The notes under the pieces are model-generated. The model had not been told where the DNA came from. It saw only the letters and a list, made by a program, of their open reading frames with translations, and ran no database searches. Shown here in pieces: positions 9,299-17,495 of a DNA stretch of 64,000 nucleotides (position 1 is its first letter; each line of letters begins with the position of its first letter). The position numbers and the translations under genes are program-made. The DNA comes from Vibrio sp. 14G-20 (GTDB lineage Bacteria > Pseudomonadota > Gammaproteobacteria > Enterobacterales > Vibrionaceae): positions 1 through 64,000 of the forward strand of contig NZ_JAPHPW010000012.1 in assembly GCF_026241515.1 (NCBI RefSeq). Direction: 5' to 3'.

Positions 9299-9844
9299 CT
9301 ACTTGTTGTTTGTATGAATATTGTTTGCATGGATAAGATGCGGGTTAAAAATCTTGTTCAGTGAATGCAGGATCAAACCTACGCCACTGAGTGCCATTAA
9401 GAAAAATGACAGTGGGATCATGGCTTTGATGATCCAGCGATACGGCAGGCCACCGGGATCGCCTGAGGTTTCACCCAGTTCATAGCTCTCTTTGGCAACA
9501 TCGATACCAAACCAAGCTACCAGCAAACAAAACGGCAGTAGAAAGATAAGCGTGCCAAGCAGATCAATAATCGCTTGTGCCTTAAAGCTCAGTTGCTCGT
9601 AGAACACATCCACTCGCACATGACCACCAGCCTTGATGGCATAAGGAACACCGAGTAGGAAAACGGCTGAGAAAAGGTGCCATTCCATCTCTTGGAAGGC
9701 GATAGACACGTCGTTAAAGGCGTATCGCATCACAACGTCATACACTACGTTAGCAACAAGAAGGATAAACAACATACTGGAAAGCCATCCCAGTGCATCA
9801 CCGATACGATTAAATAGGCGTTCAATATAAATTAGACTTCGCAT
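9299..9844 (-). CDS. dctQ: TRAP transporter small permease
   Basis: The small four-helix membrane subunit (DctQ family) that pairs with DctM. The open frame extends further upstream, but the ATG at 9844 gives MRSLIYIERLFNRIGDALGW, a typical DctQ start, and has GGAG about 8 bases before it. An ATG at 9856 is an alternative. The resulting protein is 181 residues. The family feature E-x-H (here QEMEWHLFSAVFLLG) and the amphipathic N-terminal helix are visible. A long spacer with an inverted repeat separates it from the binder gene, which often keeps permease synthesis below that of the binding protein. Confidence 0.9.
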   Translation of the reverse strand: MRSLIYIERLFNRIGDALGWLSSMLFILLVANVVYDVVMRYAFNDVSIAFQEMEWHLFSAVFLLGVPYAIKAGGHVRVDVFYEQLSFKAQAIIDLLGTLIFLLPFCLLVAWFGIDVAKESYELGETSGDPGGLPYRWIIKAMIPLSFFLMALSGVGLILHSLNKIFNPHLIHANNIHTNNK

Positions 9845-9979
9845 TCCCGACTCCATGGAATTTGAAAAGACATCGCGTATTAGAGTTAGCGCAGCTACAA
9901 CGAGTAGCGCTAACAAGATGCACGACGTAGAAAGGGTTCTTGAGCGTATTACAGGATTTATCCTGCTTAATTATTATGG

Positions 9980-10067
9980 TTAAAATGAACCCGCCGCTTA
10001 TCTGCTTAGATACTTAAGCCCTTAGGCACAAGTGATATAACAGTGCATCTGCTTTGGGTTCATTTAA
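9980..10067 (-). promoter_or_regulatory. Long-range inverted repeat between dctP and dctQ
   Basis: TTAAAATGAACCC (9980-9992) is complementary to GGGTTCATTTAA (10056-10067) with a single bulged A. It closes a loop of about 63 bases that itself contains a smaller TTATCTG/TTAGATA-type hairpin. In the dctP mRNA this could protect the upstream message and lower permease expression. It lacks a T run, so it is not a simple terminator. Confidence 0.55.
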
Positions 10068-10089
10068 CTTTTAAGTCAATCGCTGTCGA

Positions 10090-11184
10090 TTATTTCGCTT
10101 GGCTATTTAGATAAGCTCTGTGTGAAATATCCGTCCATGAGCGCACTTGCTCTAGGTAGCTTGCTTGTGAAGCTTGGATCTCTTTTGCTAACTCATCTTT
10201 CTCAGCATGTGCAGCAAGTAGGCGATCGTTCGCTTCCTTCAGTGCCGACATTACTTCAGGCGGGAAATCTTTAACTTGTACATCTGGGTATTCTGTTTTC
10301 ATTGAAACCCAGTTCTTGCCACTTTCGTGCGTTGCTTGTGTGTACATGTCGTAAGCCGCAGTACGCATTGCAACACGCAAGATCTCTTGTAGGTCTTCAG
10401 GAAGCTTGTTCCATGTGCGTTTGTTTACTAGGAATTGAAGCTCCGAACCCGGCTCATGCCAACCTGTGTAGTAATAAGGCGCAATTTTGTGGAAACCCAT
10501 TCGTAAATCAAGTGATGGACCCACCCACTCTAGTGCATCAATTGTGCGTCGCTCTAGAGACGTGTAAAGCTCACCCGGTGCAATGTTTGTTGGTTTTGCG
10601 CCTAGCTCAGCAAGAATTTCACCAGCGAAGCCTGGGATTCTCATTTTCAGGCCTTGTAGGTCTTCAACACTATTGATTTCTTTTTGAAACCAACCGCCCA
10701 TCTGAATATCCGTGTTACCACCTGGGAACGACATCAAGTTGTGTGGAGAGTAAACCTGCTCCATCAACTCCATACCACCACCGTGATAGAACCATGCGTA
10801 CTGTTCTGCTGGCGTCATACCGAAAGGCATAGAAGTGAAGTAAAGTGTGTTTGGAACTTTACCTTTCCAGTAATAAGAGCCTGAGTGACCCATGTCGTAT
10901 TGACCAGACTTAACCATGTCAAATACGCCAAGCGGAGCTTTATGTTTATTGGCTGAATCGATGCGGATTTGCAGTCGACCATTCGACATTTTCTCAGCCA
11001 TCGCAGCCATGTTCTTAGTAGCATCACCAAAAACAGGGAAGTTTGGTCCCCACGTTTCGGCAAGCTTTAAACGGTAAACCTTATCAGCAGCTGTTGCACC
11101 AGTAGCGACCAAAGCTAAACAAGCCGCTGCAGTTACCGCAACGTTTTTAAAAACTCGTGTGAGGGAGTTAGAGATGAGACTCAT
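10090..11184 (-). CDS. dctP: TRAP substrate-binding protein, TakP-like (2-oxoacid/lactate family)
   Basis: A periplasmic solute-binding protein of the DctP superfamily. The signal peptide ends near ATGATAADK (about residues 1-34 of the longest frame). Numbering from a GTG six bases upstream, TakP-type signatures are MGHSGSYYWKGKVP (100-113), FGMTPAEQYAWFYHGGG (123-139), GNTDIQMGGWFQKEI (158-172), the carboxylate-binding arginine in LKMRIPG (R184) and EWVGPSLD (221-228). In TakP and its lactate-binding relative these regions hold the 2-oxoacid or hydroxyacid and a cation. Pyruvate, 2-oxobutyrate or lactate is therefore more likely than a C4-dicarboxylate. I chose the ATG at 11184 because AAAGGA lies 8 bases before it. 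Confidence 0.92.
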   Translation of the reverse strand: MSLISNSLTRVFKNVAVTAAACLALVATGATAADKVYRLKLAETWGPNFPVFGDATKNMAAMAEKMSNGRLQIRIDSANKHKAPLGVFDMVKSGQYDMGHSGSYYWKGKVPNTLYFTSMPFGMTPAEQYAWFYHGGGMELMEQVYSPHNLMSFPGGNTDIQMGGWFQKEINSVEDLQGLKMRIPGFAGEILAELGAKPTNIAPGELYTSLERRTIDALEWVGPSLDLRMGFHKIAPYYYTGWHEPGSELQFLVNKRTWNKLPEDLQEILRVAMRTAAYDMYTQATHESGKNWVSMKTEYPDVQVKDFPPEVMSALKEANDRLLAAHAEKDELAKEIQASQASYLEQVRSWTDISHRAYLNSQAK

Positions 11185-11326
11185 GTTCACGTCCTTTGTT
11201 AGGTTAACACTCTTTCTATGAGCATTTTTTATGATTCAACATAAGAGTGCACCGTGATAAGGCAACAAGATATCAGGGAGAGCACGCACGACGGACCCAA
11301 ACAAACTGCGTATTAGACCAAAGGAT

Positions 11327-11343
11327 TACGTAGAACTACGTAG
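11327..11343. promoter_or_regulatory. Two phased TACGTA palindromes upstream of dctP
   Basis: TACGTAG occurs twice, separated by AAC, so identical sites repeat exactly every 10 bp, on one DNA face. TACGTA is itself palindromic. The pair lies about 143 bases before the dctP start and is a good candidate operator for the locus's own NarL-type regulator, by position only. Confidence 0.5.
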
Positions 11344-11639
11344 GAGATAATAGAGCGGTGTCGATTTAAAAGGACTCATCTCATTCATTGAGGGAATGCT
11401 TATTGATAAATACCTAAGTATTAATAATTAAATACTATTAACAATTGATTGCCATTTCGTGATGGGGCTCTATTCATTACTGCATTTTGAGGAAACCAAT
11501 CAATACTTTGCTCTCTTATTCTACCTAGCTAACGCCCTACTTTAGTGCTTACTAATTCGAAGCTCTGACACAAACAACACTAGTCAGTTAAGACGTATAA
11601 CGGATCGGAAATGAGATGATAGAACCGAGGTTTAGACTT

Positions 11640-11657
11640 GGGTTTGGGTTTGGGTTT
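11640..11657 (+). repeat. GGGTTT tandem repeat (three copies)
   Basis: Three perfect GGGTTT hexamers followed by GG give four G tracts, a possible small G-quadruplex on the plus strand. A short GGCAC/GTGCC dyad follows immediately. Confidence 0.6.
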
Positions 11658-11675
11658 GGCACAATGTGCCAGATA

Positions 11676-11706
11676 CAAAAAAGCCTCGAAAATCGAGGCT
11701 TAAAAA
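11676..11706. terminator. Terminator of the H1-like gene
   Basis: AAGCCTCGA / TCGAGGCTT stem with a 3-base loop, with T on the minus-strand 3-prime side and A on the other. It lies 30 bases past the stop of the minus-strand gene. Confidence 0.88.
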
Positions 11707-11735
11707 CTTAACGAAGCGAATGTAATCCCCCAGGA

Positions 11736-12128
11736 TTAGATAGCTTTGTAGATAACCTTGTTACCTGCTAGCTGCTCTTTCGCTACTAGGTTTTCTTCAA
11801 GAAGTTTTTTCAATGCGCCTGTTGCCCATGAAGCTGCTTTCGCGTCTTCTTGACCAGCTTCTAGGCCGATACCTTTAGGGTTAATGCCTTCAGCATTGCT
11901 AACAACGATGTCTAGAACTTGTTGTTGCTTAGGAGTCAGTGCTACGGCAACTTCTTTAGTTGCTGCTACTGTTTTCTCTACCGCTGGTTTTGCTGCTACA
12001 GTTTTTTCTGCTACAACTTTCTCTGCGACAGGCTTCGCTTTTTTCGGCGTTGCCACTGCTTTAACTACAGCCGCTTTAGTGCGTTTCTGCAGTTTAGCCT
12101 GCACCTTACGCTTATGAGCAAGTCTCAT
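11736..12128 (-). CDS. Histone H1-like basic-tail protein with winged-helix-like C-terminus
   Basis: A 130-residue protein I cannot assign to a characterised gene. Residues 1-62 are a low-complexity Lys/Ala/Val/Thr tail with repeated KAVA, EKTVAAKPAVEKTVAA-type units, resembling eukaryotic H1 tails and bacterial AlgP/HU-like tails. Residues about 64-130 look folded: LTPKQQQVLDIVVSNAEG, then GIGLEAGQEDAKAASWATGALKKLLEENLV and a terminal strand pair (AGNKVIYKAI), which fits a small winged-helix DNA-binding fold of MarR-like topology. A DNA-binding or nucleoid role is inferred. It is a single-gene transcript with its own terminator and diverges from the DUF2982 gene. Confidence 0.75.
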   Translation of the reverse strand: MRLAHKRKVQAKLQKRTKAAVVKAVATPKKAKPVAEKVVAEKTVAAKPAVEKTVAATKEVAVALTPKQQQVLDIVVSNAEGINPKGIGLEAGQEDAKAASWATGALKKLLEENLVAKEQLAGNKVIYKAI

Positions 12129-12348
12129 TGAATATTTCTCCAGTTCACTGCTCTTTTCGCAGTGGTGAAAATTTGAAGCGCGATTTATACCAAAAAACAG
12201 GAGCTATTTGTAGAGTGAAGCGTCGAAAGTCGACGAAAAATACCGATATTGTCCACTAGCGTCTATTATTTAAACATCGACTTATCAATTCAGGGTCATA
12301 TACACTGGTTATCCATCCAGACAAAAATATGAAAACTTGGTGTTGCCT

Positions 12349-13149
12349 ATGGACACTCGTCACCTTACTAATTTCTCTTTGCCTTCATTCACTCGCTCGT
12401 ACCGTATCCTCGCCGTTGTTTTAGGCTTCATTTGCTTGATTGTTGCGCTTTACAGTGACAATCCAAAGTTACTGATCGTGGGTGCATTTTGCAGTATTAC
12501 CCTTCTAGGAACCGGTTACTATTTGATGCTGCGCAGTCGAGTGATGTTCACATTCACCCCAACTCATTTTCAGCAGCATTTTTATAAAGGTGGGTGGGTT
12601 TTAAAATGGAACAATATTGAAAAGATTGGTCTTTGCACTTATGAACAAGATGGTTGGCATCAGCCCCTGCCTTGGGTTGGAATTAAGGTAAAAGACTACT
12701 CGCCCTACCTCGATTCGATTTGCCCTAAAATCACTTGTGAATTATTGCTCAGCCAACGAGCACTTTTGTACTTGGGAGCCAAGCAAGCAGGCAAAGAGTC
12801 GAACTTTGAAGACATGGTTCTCGACTCATCGCATTACCACGCTCGCTGTACTGAAAGTGGCTGCGTGGAACTGAGCCAATACAAAGAGTCGCAGAATACC
12901 GACAACGTTAATTTCAACGATAACCAATCGCAGGACAACCTTAATTCACCAAATGAAACAAACAGTCAAAAGGCGGTGATTAAAGACTATTCTGGATTAC
13001 AGGCGATGCTTGCTAACAGAATGAAGTATCAAAGGGGTTTCCATGGTTATGACATTTTCATATCAACCCATGATTTGAATATTAGTGGAGAAGAGTTTGT
13101 GGGGTTGGCTCGACGCTACTTGGCTGCCGCTGAACGACTTTCTGATTAA
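12349..13149 (+). CDS. DUF2982 family membrane protein
   Basis: A protein of 266 residues when started at the ATG at 12349; a TTG four codons upstream is less likely. Two adjacent hydrophobic helices (ILAVVLGFICLIVALYS and LLIVGAFCSITLLGTGYYLM) lie near the N-terminus. A cytoplasmic domain with W-K-W-N-N-I-E-K-I-G follows, resembling PH-like membrane-associated folds. An acidic, Asn/Ser-rich linker is at about 180-212, and the end is LARRYLAAAERLSD. The family is of unknown function and is found in Vibrio and relatives. It has a strong terminator after it and no co-transcribed partner. Confidence 0.8.
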   Translation: MDTRHLTNFSLPSFTRSYRILAVVLGFICLIVALYSDNPKLLIVGAFCSITLLGTGYYLMLRSRVMFTFTPTHFQQHFYKGGWVLKWNNIEKIGLCTYEQDGWHQPLPWVGIKVKDYSPYLDSICPKITCELLLSQRALLYLGAKQAGKESNFEDMVLDSSHYHARCTESGCVELSQYKESQNTDNVNFNDNQSQDNLNSPNETNSQKAVIKDYSGLQAMLANRMKYQRGFHGYDIFISTHDLNISGEEFVGLARRYLAAAERLSD

Positions 13150-13174
13150 GATTTACCAGTAAGTTCACACGCAA

Positions 13175-13217
13175 TAAAAAAGCTTAGCTTTCAGAATAAA
13201 AGCTAAGCTTCATTTTC
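13175..13217. terminator. Bidirectional terminator after DUF2982 gene
   Basis: AAGCTTAGCTT and AAGCTAAGCTT form a perfect 11-bp stem with flanking A and T runs. It separates the plus-strand DUF2982 gene from the convergent ycbL. Confidence 0.85.
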
Positions 13218-13260
13218 AATCAATCGACACGAATAATCCGTCGTTTAATCAAAGCTTTAA

Positions 13261-13914
13261 TTAGTACAGAGGCATTTCATCTGCTACAAACGGGTTTGAT
13301 GCGCGCTCGCGACCAAATGTCGATTCAGGGCCATGGCCGGGAACGAATGTCACATCACTGCCCAGCGGCCAAAGCTTAGTCTTGATTGAAGAGATAAGCG
13401 TATTGAAGTCACCTTGTGGGAAGTCAGTACGGCCAATTGCGCCATTGAACAACACATCACCCACAAACGCTAAACGAGCTTGCTCACTGAACAGTACAAC
13501 GTGACCTGGTGTATGGCCCGGCGTATGAATCACATCGATCACTTGGTTACCAAAAGTGACTTTGTCGCCCTCTTCTAACCAAGTGTTTGGTTCAAAAGCT
13601 TTACACAGTGGGAAACCAAACATCTGGCTTTGATTCTCTAAACCTTGAAGCCAAAAGTTGTCTGCCTTGTGTGGGCCAACAACATTCACCTTCAAGATTT
13701 CAGCAAGGGGTACTGTTCCGCCCACATGATCTAGATGACCGTGCGTCAGTACCAAGTTCACCACTTTAACACCTAACTCTTCGATGATCGCAGCCAGTTG
13801 CTGAACATCACCGCCCGGATCGACAACGATGCCTTCCATTGTCTCATCACACCACACAATTGAGCAGTTTTGAGAGAAAGAGGTAACAGGGACAACTTGA
13901 TACTTAAGAGACAT
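13261..13914 (-). CDS. ycbL: Metallo-beta-lactamase fold hydrolase, YcbL-type
   Basis: A 217-residue glyoxalase-II-like hydrolase. The metal-binding signature THGHLDHVGG gives H58, H60, D62 and H63. The other ligands are in HTPGHTPGH, the aspartate of FVGDVLF and the late histidine of VPGHGPES. The start MSLKYQVVPVTSFSQN is typical for the YcbL/GloB-like subgroup, which lacks the C-terminal substrate domain of true glyoxalase II. Relatives hydrolyse S-lactoylglutathione or similar thioesters, but the physiological role is unsettled. It follows ycbK and ldtD on the same strand, the same order as in E. coli. Confidence 0.9.
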   Translation of the reverse strand: MSLKYQVVPVTSFSQNCSIVWCDETMEGIVVDPGGDVQQLAAIIEELGVKVVNLVLTHGHLDHVGGTVPLAEILKVNVVGPHKADNFWLQGLENQSQMFGFPLCKAFEPNTWLEEGDKVTFGNQVIDVIHTPGHTPGHVVLFSEQARLAFVGDVLFNGAIGRTDFPQGDFNTLISSIKTKLWPLGSDVTFVPGHGPESTFGRERASNPFVADEMPLY

Positions 13915-14013
13915 ATACAAACCTTAGAGGGCAAACTGAAATTTGGGCAAACTATGACATTGGATGTCTACTTTGACAAGTACCTAGCATTCGCTCGCAA
14001 ATTCAGGTCAACG

Positions 14014-14562
14014 TTACCAACTGCGGACTGGACCAGTATCAATATGGATAAAATTGCTACGTGCATAATAACCGACACCACCCGCGTTCAAGCTTTTAGC
14101 TACGTCTCTCAACTCTTTAAGGTCAACACCATCGATACGGAAATCGATCGCTTTACCGAGCATGTGGTAACTCTTCTTAGCCACACCACTCGACTGAGAA
14201 CGAAGGGCTTCATTGGTCGCCGGAGAACGATAACCAGAGATCACCTGAACTTCTTTTTGAATACCCAACACGTTTTGAATCTGAGTGATCTGATCAAACA
14301 AGTTCTTATCCATTGGGTGGATTTCATTGCGACGGAAATCGCGACATAGTTTGCTAAGGCGTGCCATCTCGTCACCAACATAGTTAGTGCCATCGAAATA
14401 ACAAGTCTCTAATCGTTCACCAGTGTGAAGATTATTCATGCTAATCGTTCTTGGTTGATCCGGGTATGAAGCAAAAGCAATAGAAGGAGTAATAGAGGCG
14501 ACAACAGCAGTACCACCAGCGTAAGTCAGAAACTGACGGCGAGAAAATAAACTTTGAGACAT
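14014..14562 (-). CDS. ycbK: YcbK family (DUF882) M15-type peptidase-like protein
   Basis: A 182-residue exported protein starting at MSQSLFSRRQFLTYAGG. The twin arginine followed by a hydrophobic stretch up to IAFA suggests Tat export. The domain resembles peptidase M15A/VanX-like enzymes. Zinc-ligand candidates are in SYHMLGKAIDFRID (His, Asp) and NFIHIDTG (His). These folds cleave or bind murein peptides, and the neighbouring gene is an L,D-transpeptidase, so a peptidoglycan role is likely. The longer upstream extension lacks a signal sequence, so I rejected it. The ribosome site is weak. Confidence 0.88.
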   Translation of the reverse strand: MSQSLFSRRQFLTYAGGTAVVASITPSIAFASYPDQPRTISMNNLHTGERLETCYFDGTNYVGDEMARLSKLCRDFRRNEIHPMDKNLFDQITQIQNVLGIQKEVQVISGYRSPATNEALRSQSSGVAKKSYHMLGKAIDFRIDGVDLKELRDVAKSLNAGGVGYYARSNFIHIDTGPVRSW

Positions 14563-14760
14563 ACAGCAAACAAACCAATTGTATCGAACGAAAAATGCAC
14601 GATACATAATGGAGTTTGCTGCGTCAACGTACAAAAACCGCTCAAAACGTTAGTATTTGTAACCTTTGCAGGGTTAGTTGTTGATACTCATTATAATTTT
14701 ATCAATAGAAGCTTGGTCGTTATTTTCCGGTCAAGATCACCTTTCTTGGTCATATTTCAA

Positions 14761-16299
14761 TCAACCGCCCTCTTTGTCATATTGATAGATGTCGCCACGG
14801 TACTGTATGCCTCCTTCTTCAAACAACACGGTTTGATAAATGATATGCACTGGAATTCTCTTCTTGAGACGAACCTTTGTGTTCGGGGCAAGGGCGCTAT
14901 TTTGGTTCGGTACTTTCCTGACCTTGGTGGCAAACAACAACTCAGCCAATTCTTCTGCATGCTCAACACGTATGCAACCTGAGCTATAAGCTCGGAAGTC
15001 GTTATTAAACAGGCCTTTACTTGGTGTATCGTGCAGATAGATCGCGCGCTTATTCGGGGTGTTGAACTTGTACAAGCCTAATGCGTTGCGTGAACCTGCT
15101 TGCTGACGCATTCGATATGGAAAAGAATTAAAGTTGATGGTCTGCCAATCGATCTCGGTGGTGTCGACGGTTTCCATTGAACGCCAACCGTCAATCACTT
15201 GGAAATTGTTTGTTTCAAGGTAGCTTTCGTCGGCTTTTACCTTTGGCAAGATGTCTTTGACCATGATTTTCCATGGTACGTTCCAAGTCGGATTTAGAAT
15301 GACCGAATCTAGGTTTATCTCTAAAAGCGGCGTTTTTCGCGATTTTCTGCCTACCACGACTTTCGACTCAAACACCTCTTCGCCACCTTCCCAATACTTC
15401 ATGTCAAAGCTGGGTACATTGACCACGATGAGAGAGTCTCGGTCTCTTGGCCACATACGAACGCGTTCCGCATTCAGAGCCAAGGAGTTCAACCGATCGT
15501 CAAAACCCATATTGATCCATTTGATCGTGTCTGGCCCAATGATCCCATCATCCGTAAGACCATGCATGCGTTGGAAAGATTTAATCGCCGTTTTCAGATC
15601 TCGATCAAACTCAGGGAAATCAACCGCGATCATCGAGGTATCAACGCCGACCAATGCAATACGCTCAACCAAAGTGGCTTTGTCTGAGAGCGAGTCTCCC
15701 AAGCGTTTTAATCCTTTCTGTCTGTATCGTTCGATATTGAGTTCAGACGCGGTTTCCAACACGGAATAGGTCGCTTTAAATTGGTCAAAGTCCCCGACAG
15801 GGGGTGCGTAAGACAACACCATCTCTAATAAGTAGTCATTAGCCACACTGCTTTTCAGTCTCATCAGAATATGCGGCGAAGGTGCAGGTAATTTGGAATG
15901 CAGCTTACCCGAGAAGTACCACTCTTTACCGGCAAGTGGCGCGTTTTCAACGTAGCTTAGGTAATAAATAAAAGTATCAGTGAGTAAGATGTCTAGCTCT
16001 TGCCATTGACGACGAGATTGATACTGTCGGATTTGCTTGAGTTGTCGCTCAAAAAGCGGTGCCATTTGCGCTTGTTCTAGCAGCGACAATTGGAACTCAA
16101 ACGCTTTAACCAGCTCCGGAGAATCCCAAAGGGTAGGAAGAGAAGTCTCTTGATAGATACTCTGGGTAAGCTCTGGATATATAAGCATGAAAGAGAGTTC
16201 TGAATCAGCAGGAATGAAACGGCTCTCGTCAGAACTCTCAAAGCTCCATGCATGCACGGAAACTAACACCAATAATCCACAGAAGTATTTTGCTAACAT
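14761..16299 (-). CDS. ldtD: L,D-transpeptidase, YcbB/LdtD-type
   Basis: A 512-residue periplasmic L,D-transpeptidase that forms 3-3 cross-links in peptidoglycan. The ATG at 16299 has GGAG seven bases upstream and gives a clean signal peptide (LAKYFCGLLVLVSVHAWS). An N-terminal scaffold is followed by a peptidoglycan-binding-like helical domain (AIKSFQRMHGLTDDGIIGP, about 230-250) and the YkuD catalytic domain. The catalytic cysteine is C442 in YSSGCIRVEHAEEL, with an upstream histidine in YLHDTPSKGLF. Length is somewhat below that of E. coli LdtD. It is followed by ycbK and ycbL. Confidence 0.92.
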   Translation of the reverse strand: MLAKYFCGLLVLVSVHAWSFESSDESRFIPADSELSFMLIYPELTQSIYQETSLPTLWDSPELVKAFEFQLSLLEQAQMAPLFERQLKQIRQYQSRRQWQELDILLTDTFIYYLSYVENAPLAGKEWYFSGKLHSKLPAPSPHILMRLKSSVANDYLLEMVLSYAPPVGDFDQFKATYSVLETASELNIERYRQKGLKRLGDSLSDKATLVERIALVGVDTSMIAVDFPEFDRDLKTAIKSFQRMHGLTDDGIIGPDTIKWINMGFDDRLNSLALNAERVRMWPRDRDSLIVVNVPSFDMKYWEGGEEVFESKVVVGRKSRKTPLLEINLDSVILNPTWNVPWKIMVKDILPKVKADESYLETNNFQVIDGWRSMETVDTTEIDWQTINFNSFPYRMRQQAGSRNALGLYKFNTPNKRAIYLHDTPSKGLFNNDFRAYSSGCIRVEHAEELAELLFATKVRKVPNQNSALAPNTKVRLKKRIPVHIIYQTVLFEEGGIQYRGDIYQYDKEGG

Positions 16300-16379
16300 G
16301 CTTAACTCCGTCACCAGTAATTCCATAAGTATGGCAAAGAAACAGGATAAGCATGTTATTTTTTAAGGGGCTCTATGAA

Positions 16380-17495
16380 TCAGATTGCACTCCAGTGATT
16401 GTCCCACTGGATGGATGATTGCTGACTGGATTTCTCATAAGGCTTGCGTTGGCTCACCACACTACCCGCTCCAGAGCTAAGTCGAAACTCACCATCAAGC
16501 AACACAGCACCAGAAGCATCAGATAACGCAGAGAGTTCAACTAACTCTTTGGTCTCTTTAGACCAAATACCGTAGCAGTTGCCTCTTGGCGACGTCGCAA
16601 TAATCCAATTATCTGATGCTGCGATACTCGCAATATAGTGATTGAACCTTGCCCATTGCTCAGGCTCTGCGTTCAGTGATTCAAACTGTCCGCCTTTAGT
16701 ATGCATCGCCAATAACGAAGGATACTCGTCTGGCTCACCACGATATTGCTGACCACAAAGTACGGTTTCAGCACCATCATGGGCTAAGTGTCGAATACTC
16801 AGCTTCTTGTCTAGCAATTCAACCTGATCAAGCAACACACCTTCAGGAGAAACATAACTCAAACTAGGCTGCATTGAATCGAGGTTTTTCGGTGTTCTGC
16901 CATCAGTATGAACGCCACCAACGCCAATAGCGAGATTACCATCAGGCATGATAATCACTTCATGTGGGCCGATACCGAAGCCAGTTAACTCCTCAACCTT
17001 ACGATAACCTTGCGCGACATCGTAAACGCCAATCACGCCTTGGCTGCTGTCCGTTTTCCCTTCAGTGGCATACAGTAACTTACCATCCATTGAGTAAACG
17101 CCATGACCATAGAAGTGGCGGTTGTTACCTTTGACGACCATTTTGATCTGCTGACCACTTTTATAGTCAAACACCATAAAATAGTCACCAGGACGACGAG
17201 CAAAAACCACCGCATGCGATGAGGTTGGGCAAATCGCGACGCCATGACCACGATCGGGGATTGGAAGTTGGCTCAATGGCATACCAAATTCGTCAGCCAC
17301 AACCGCAGAATATTGACCACGACCATTCAGCGCACAACCAATCAGTTGGGGATCATTAGATGTGCTCATGCCATCCTGTCGAGTTGCCCCATCCTTTCGA
17401 CTCGCACACCCAAATGGAAGTACTGGAACAGCTGCACAACCCAGTGCAGCCTTGAGTAGCGATCTTCGTGTAGTATCAGTCACCATCGGTAGCAT
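16380..17495 (-). CDS. DUF1513 beta-propeller-like protein of the iron operon
   Basis: A 371-residue exported protein. The N-terminus has a twin-arginine signal (TRRSLLKAALG) followed by PVLPFGC, so it may be a Tat-exported lipoprotein. The rest has repeated WD/NHL-like blades: GHGVAICPTSSHAVVFAR, HGVYSMDGKLLYATEG, GPHEVIIMPDGNLAIGVGG and similar. DUF1513 proteins occur almost always with imelysin and DUF1111 genes, as here, in iron-responsive operons; their biochemical role is unknown. The start overlaps the imelysin gene by 20 bases and has AGGA four bases before the ATG, which implies translational coupling. Confidence 0.88.
   Translation of the reverse strand: MLPMVTDTTRRSLLKAALGCAAVPVLPFGCASRKDGATRQDGMSTSNDPQLIGCALNGRGQYSAVVADEFGMPLSQLPIPDRGHGVAICPTSSHAVVFARRPGDYFMVFDYKSGQQIKMVVKGNNRHFYGHGVYSMDGKLLYATEGKTDSSQGVIGVYDVAQGYRKVEELTGFGIGPHEVIIMPDGNLAIGVGGVHTDGRTPKNLDSMQPSLSYVSPEGVLLDQVELLDKKLSIRHLAHDGAETVLCGQQYRGEPDEYPSLLAMHTKGGQFESLNAEPEQWARFNHYIASIAASDNWIIATSPRGNCYGIWSKETKELVELSALSDASGAVLLDGEFRLSSGAGSVVSQRKPYEKSSQQSSIQWDNHWSAI

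Larger units (their letters stand above)
11185..11675. other. Spacer between dctP and the H1-like gene
   Basis: Almost 500 bases with no supportable gene. It holds the phased TACGTA pair at 11327-11343, an AT-rich stretch around 11400-11450 (AATACTATTAACAATTG), and three GGGTTT hexamers at 11640-11657. The dctP promoter should lie in the proximal part. No small ORF with a ribosome site stands out on either strand. Confidence 0.5.
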
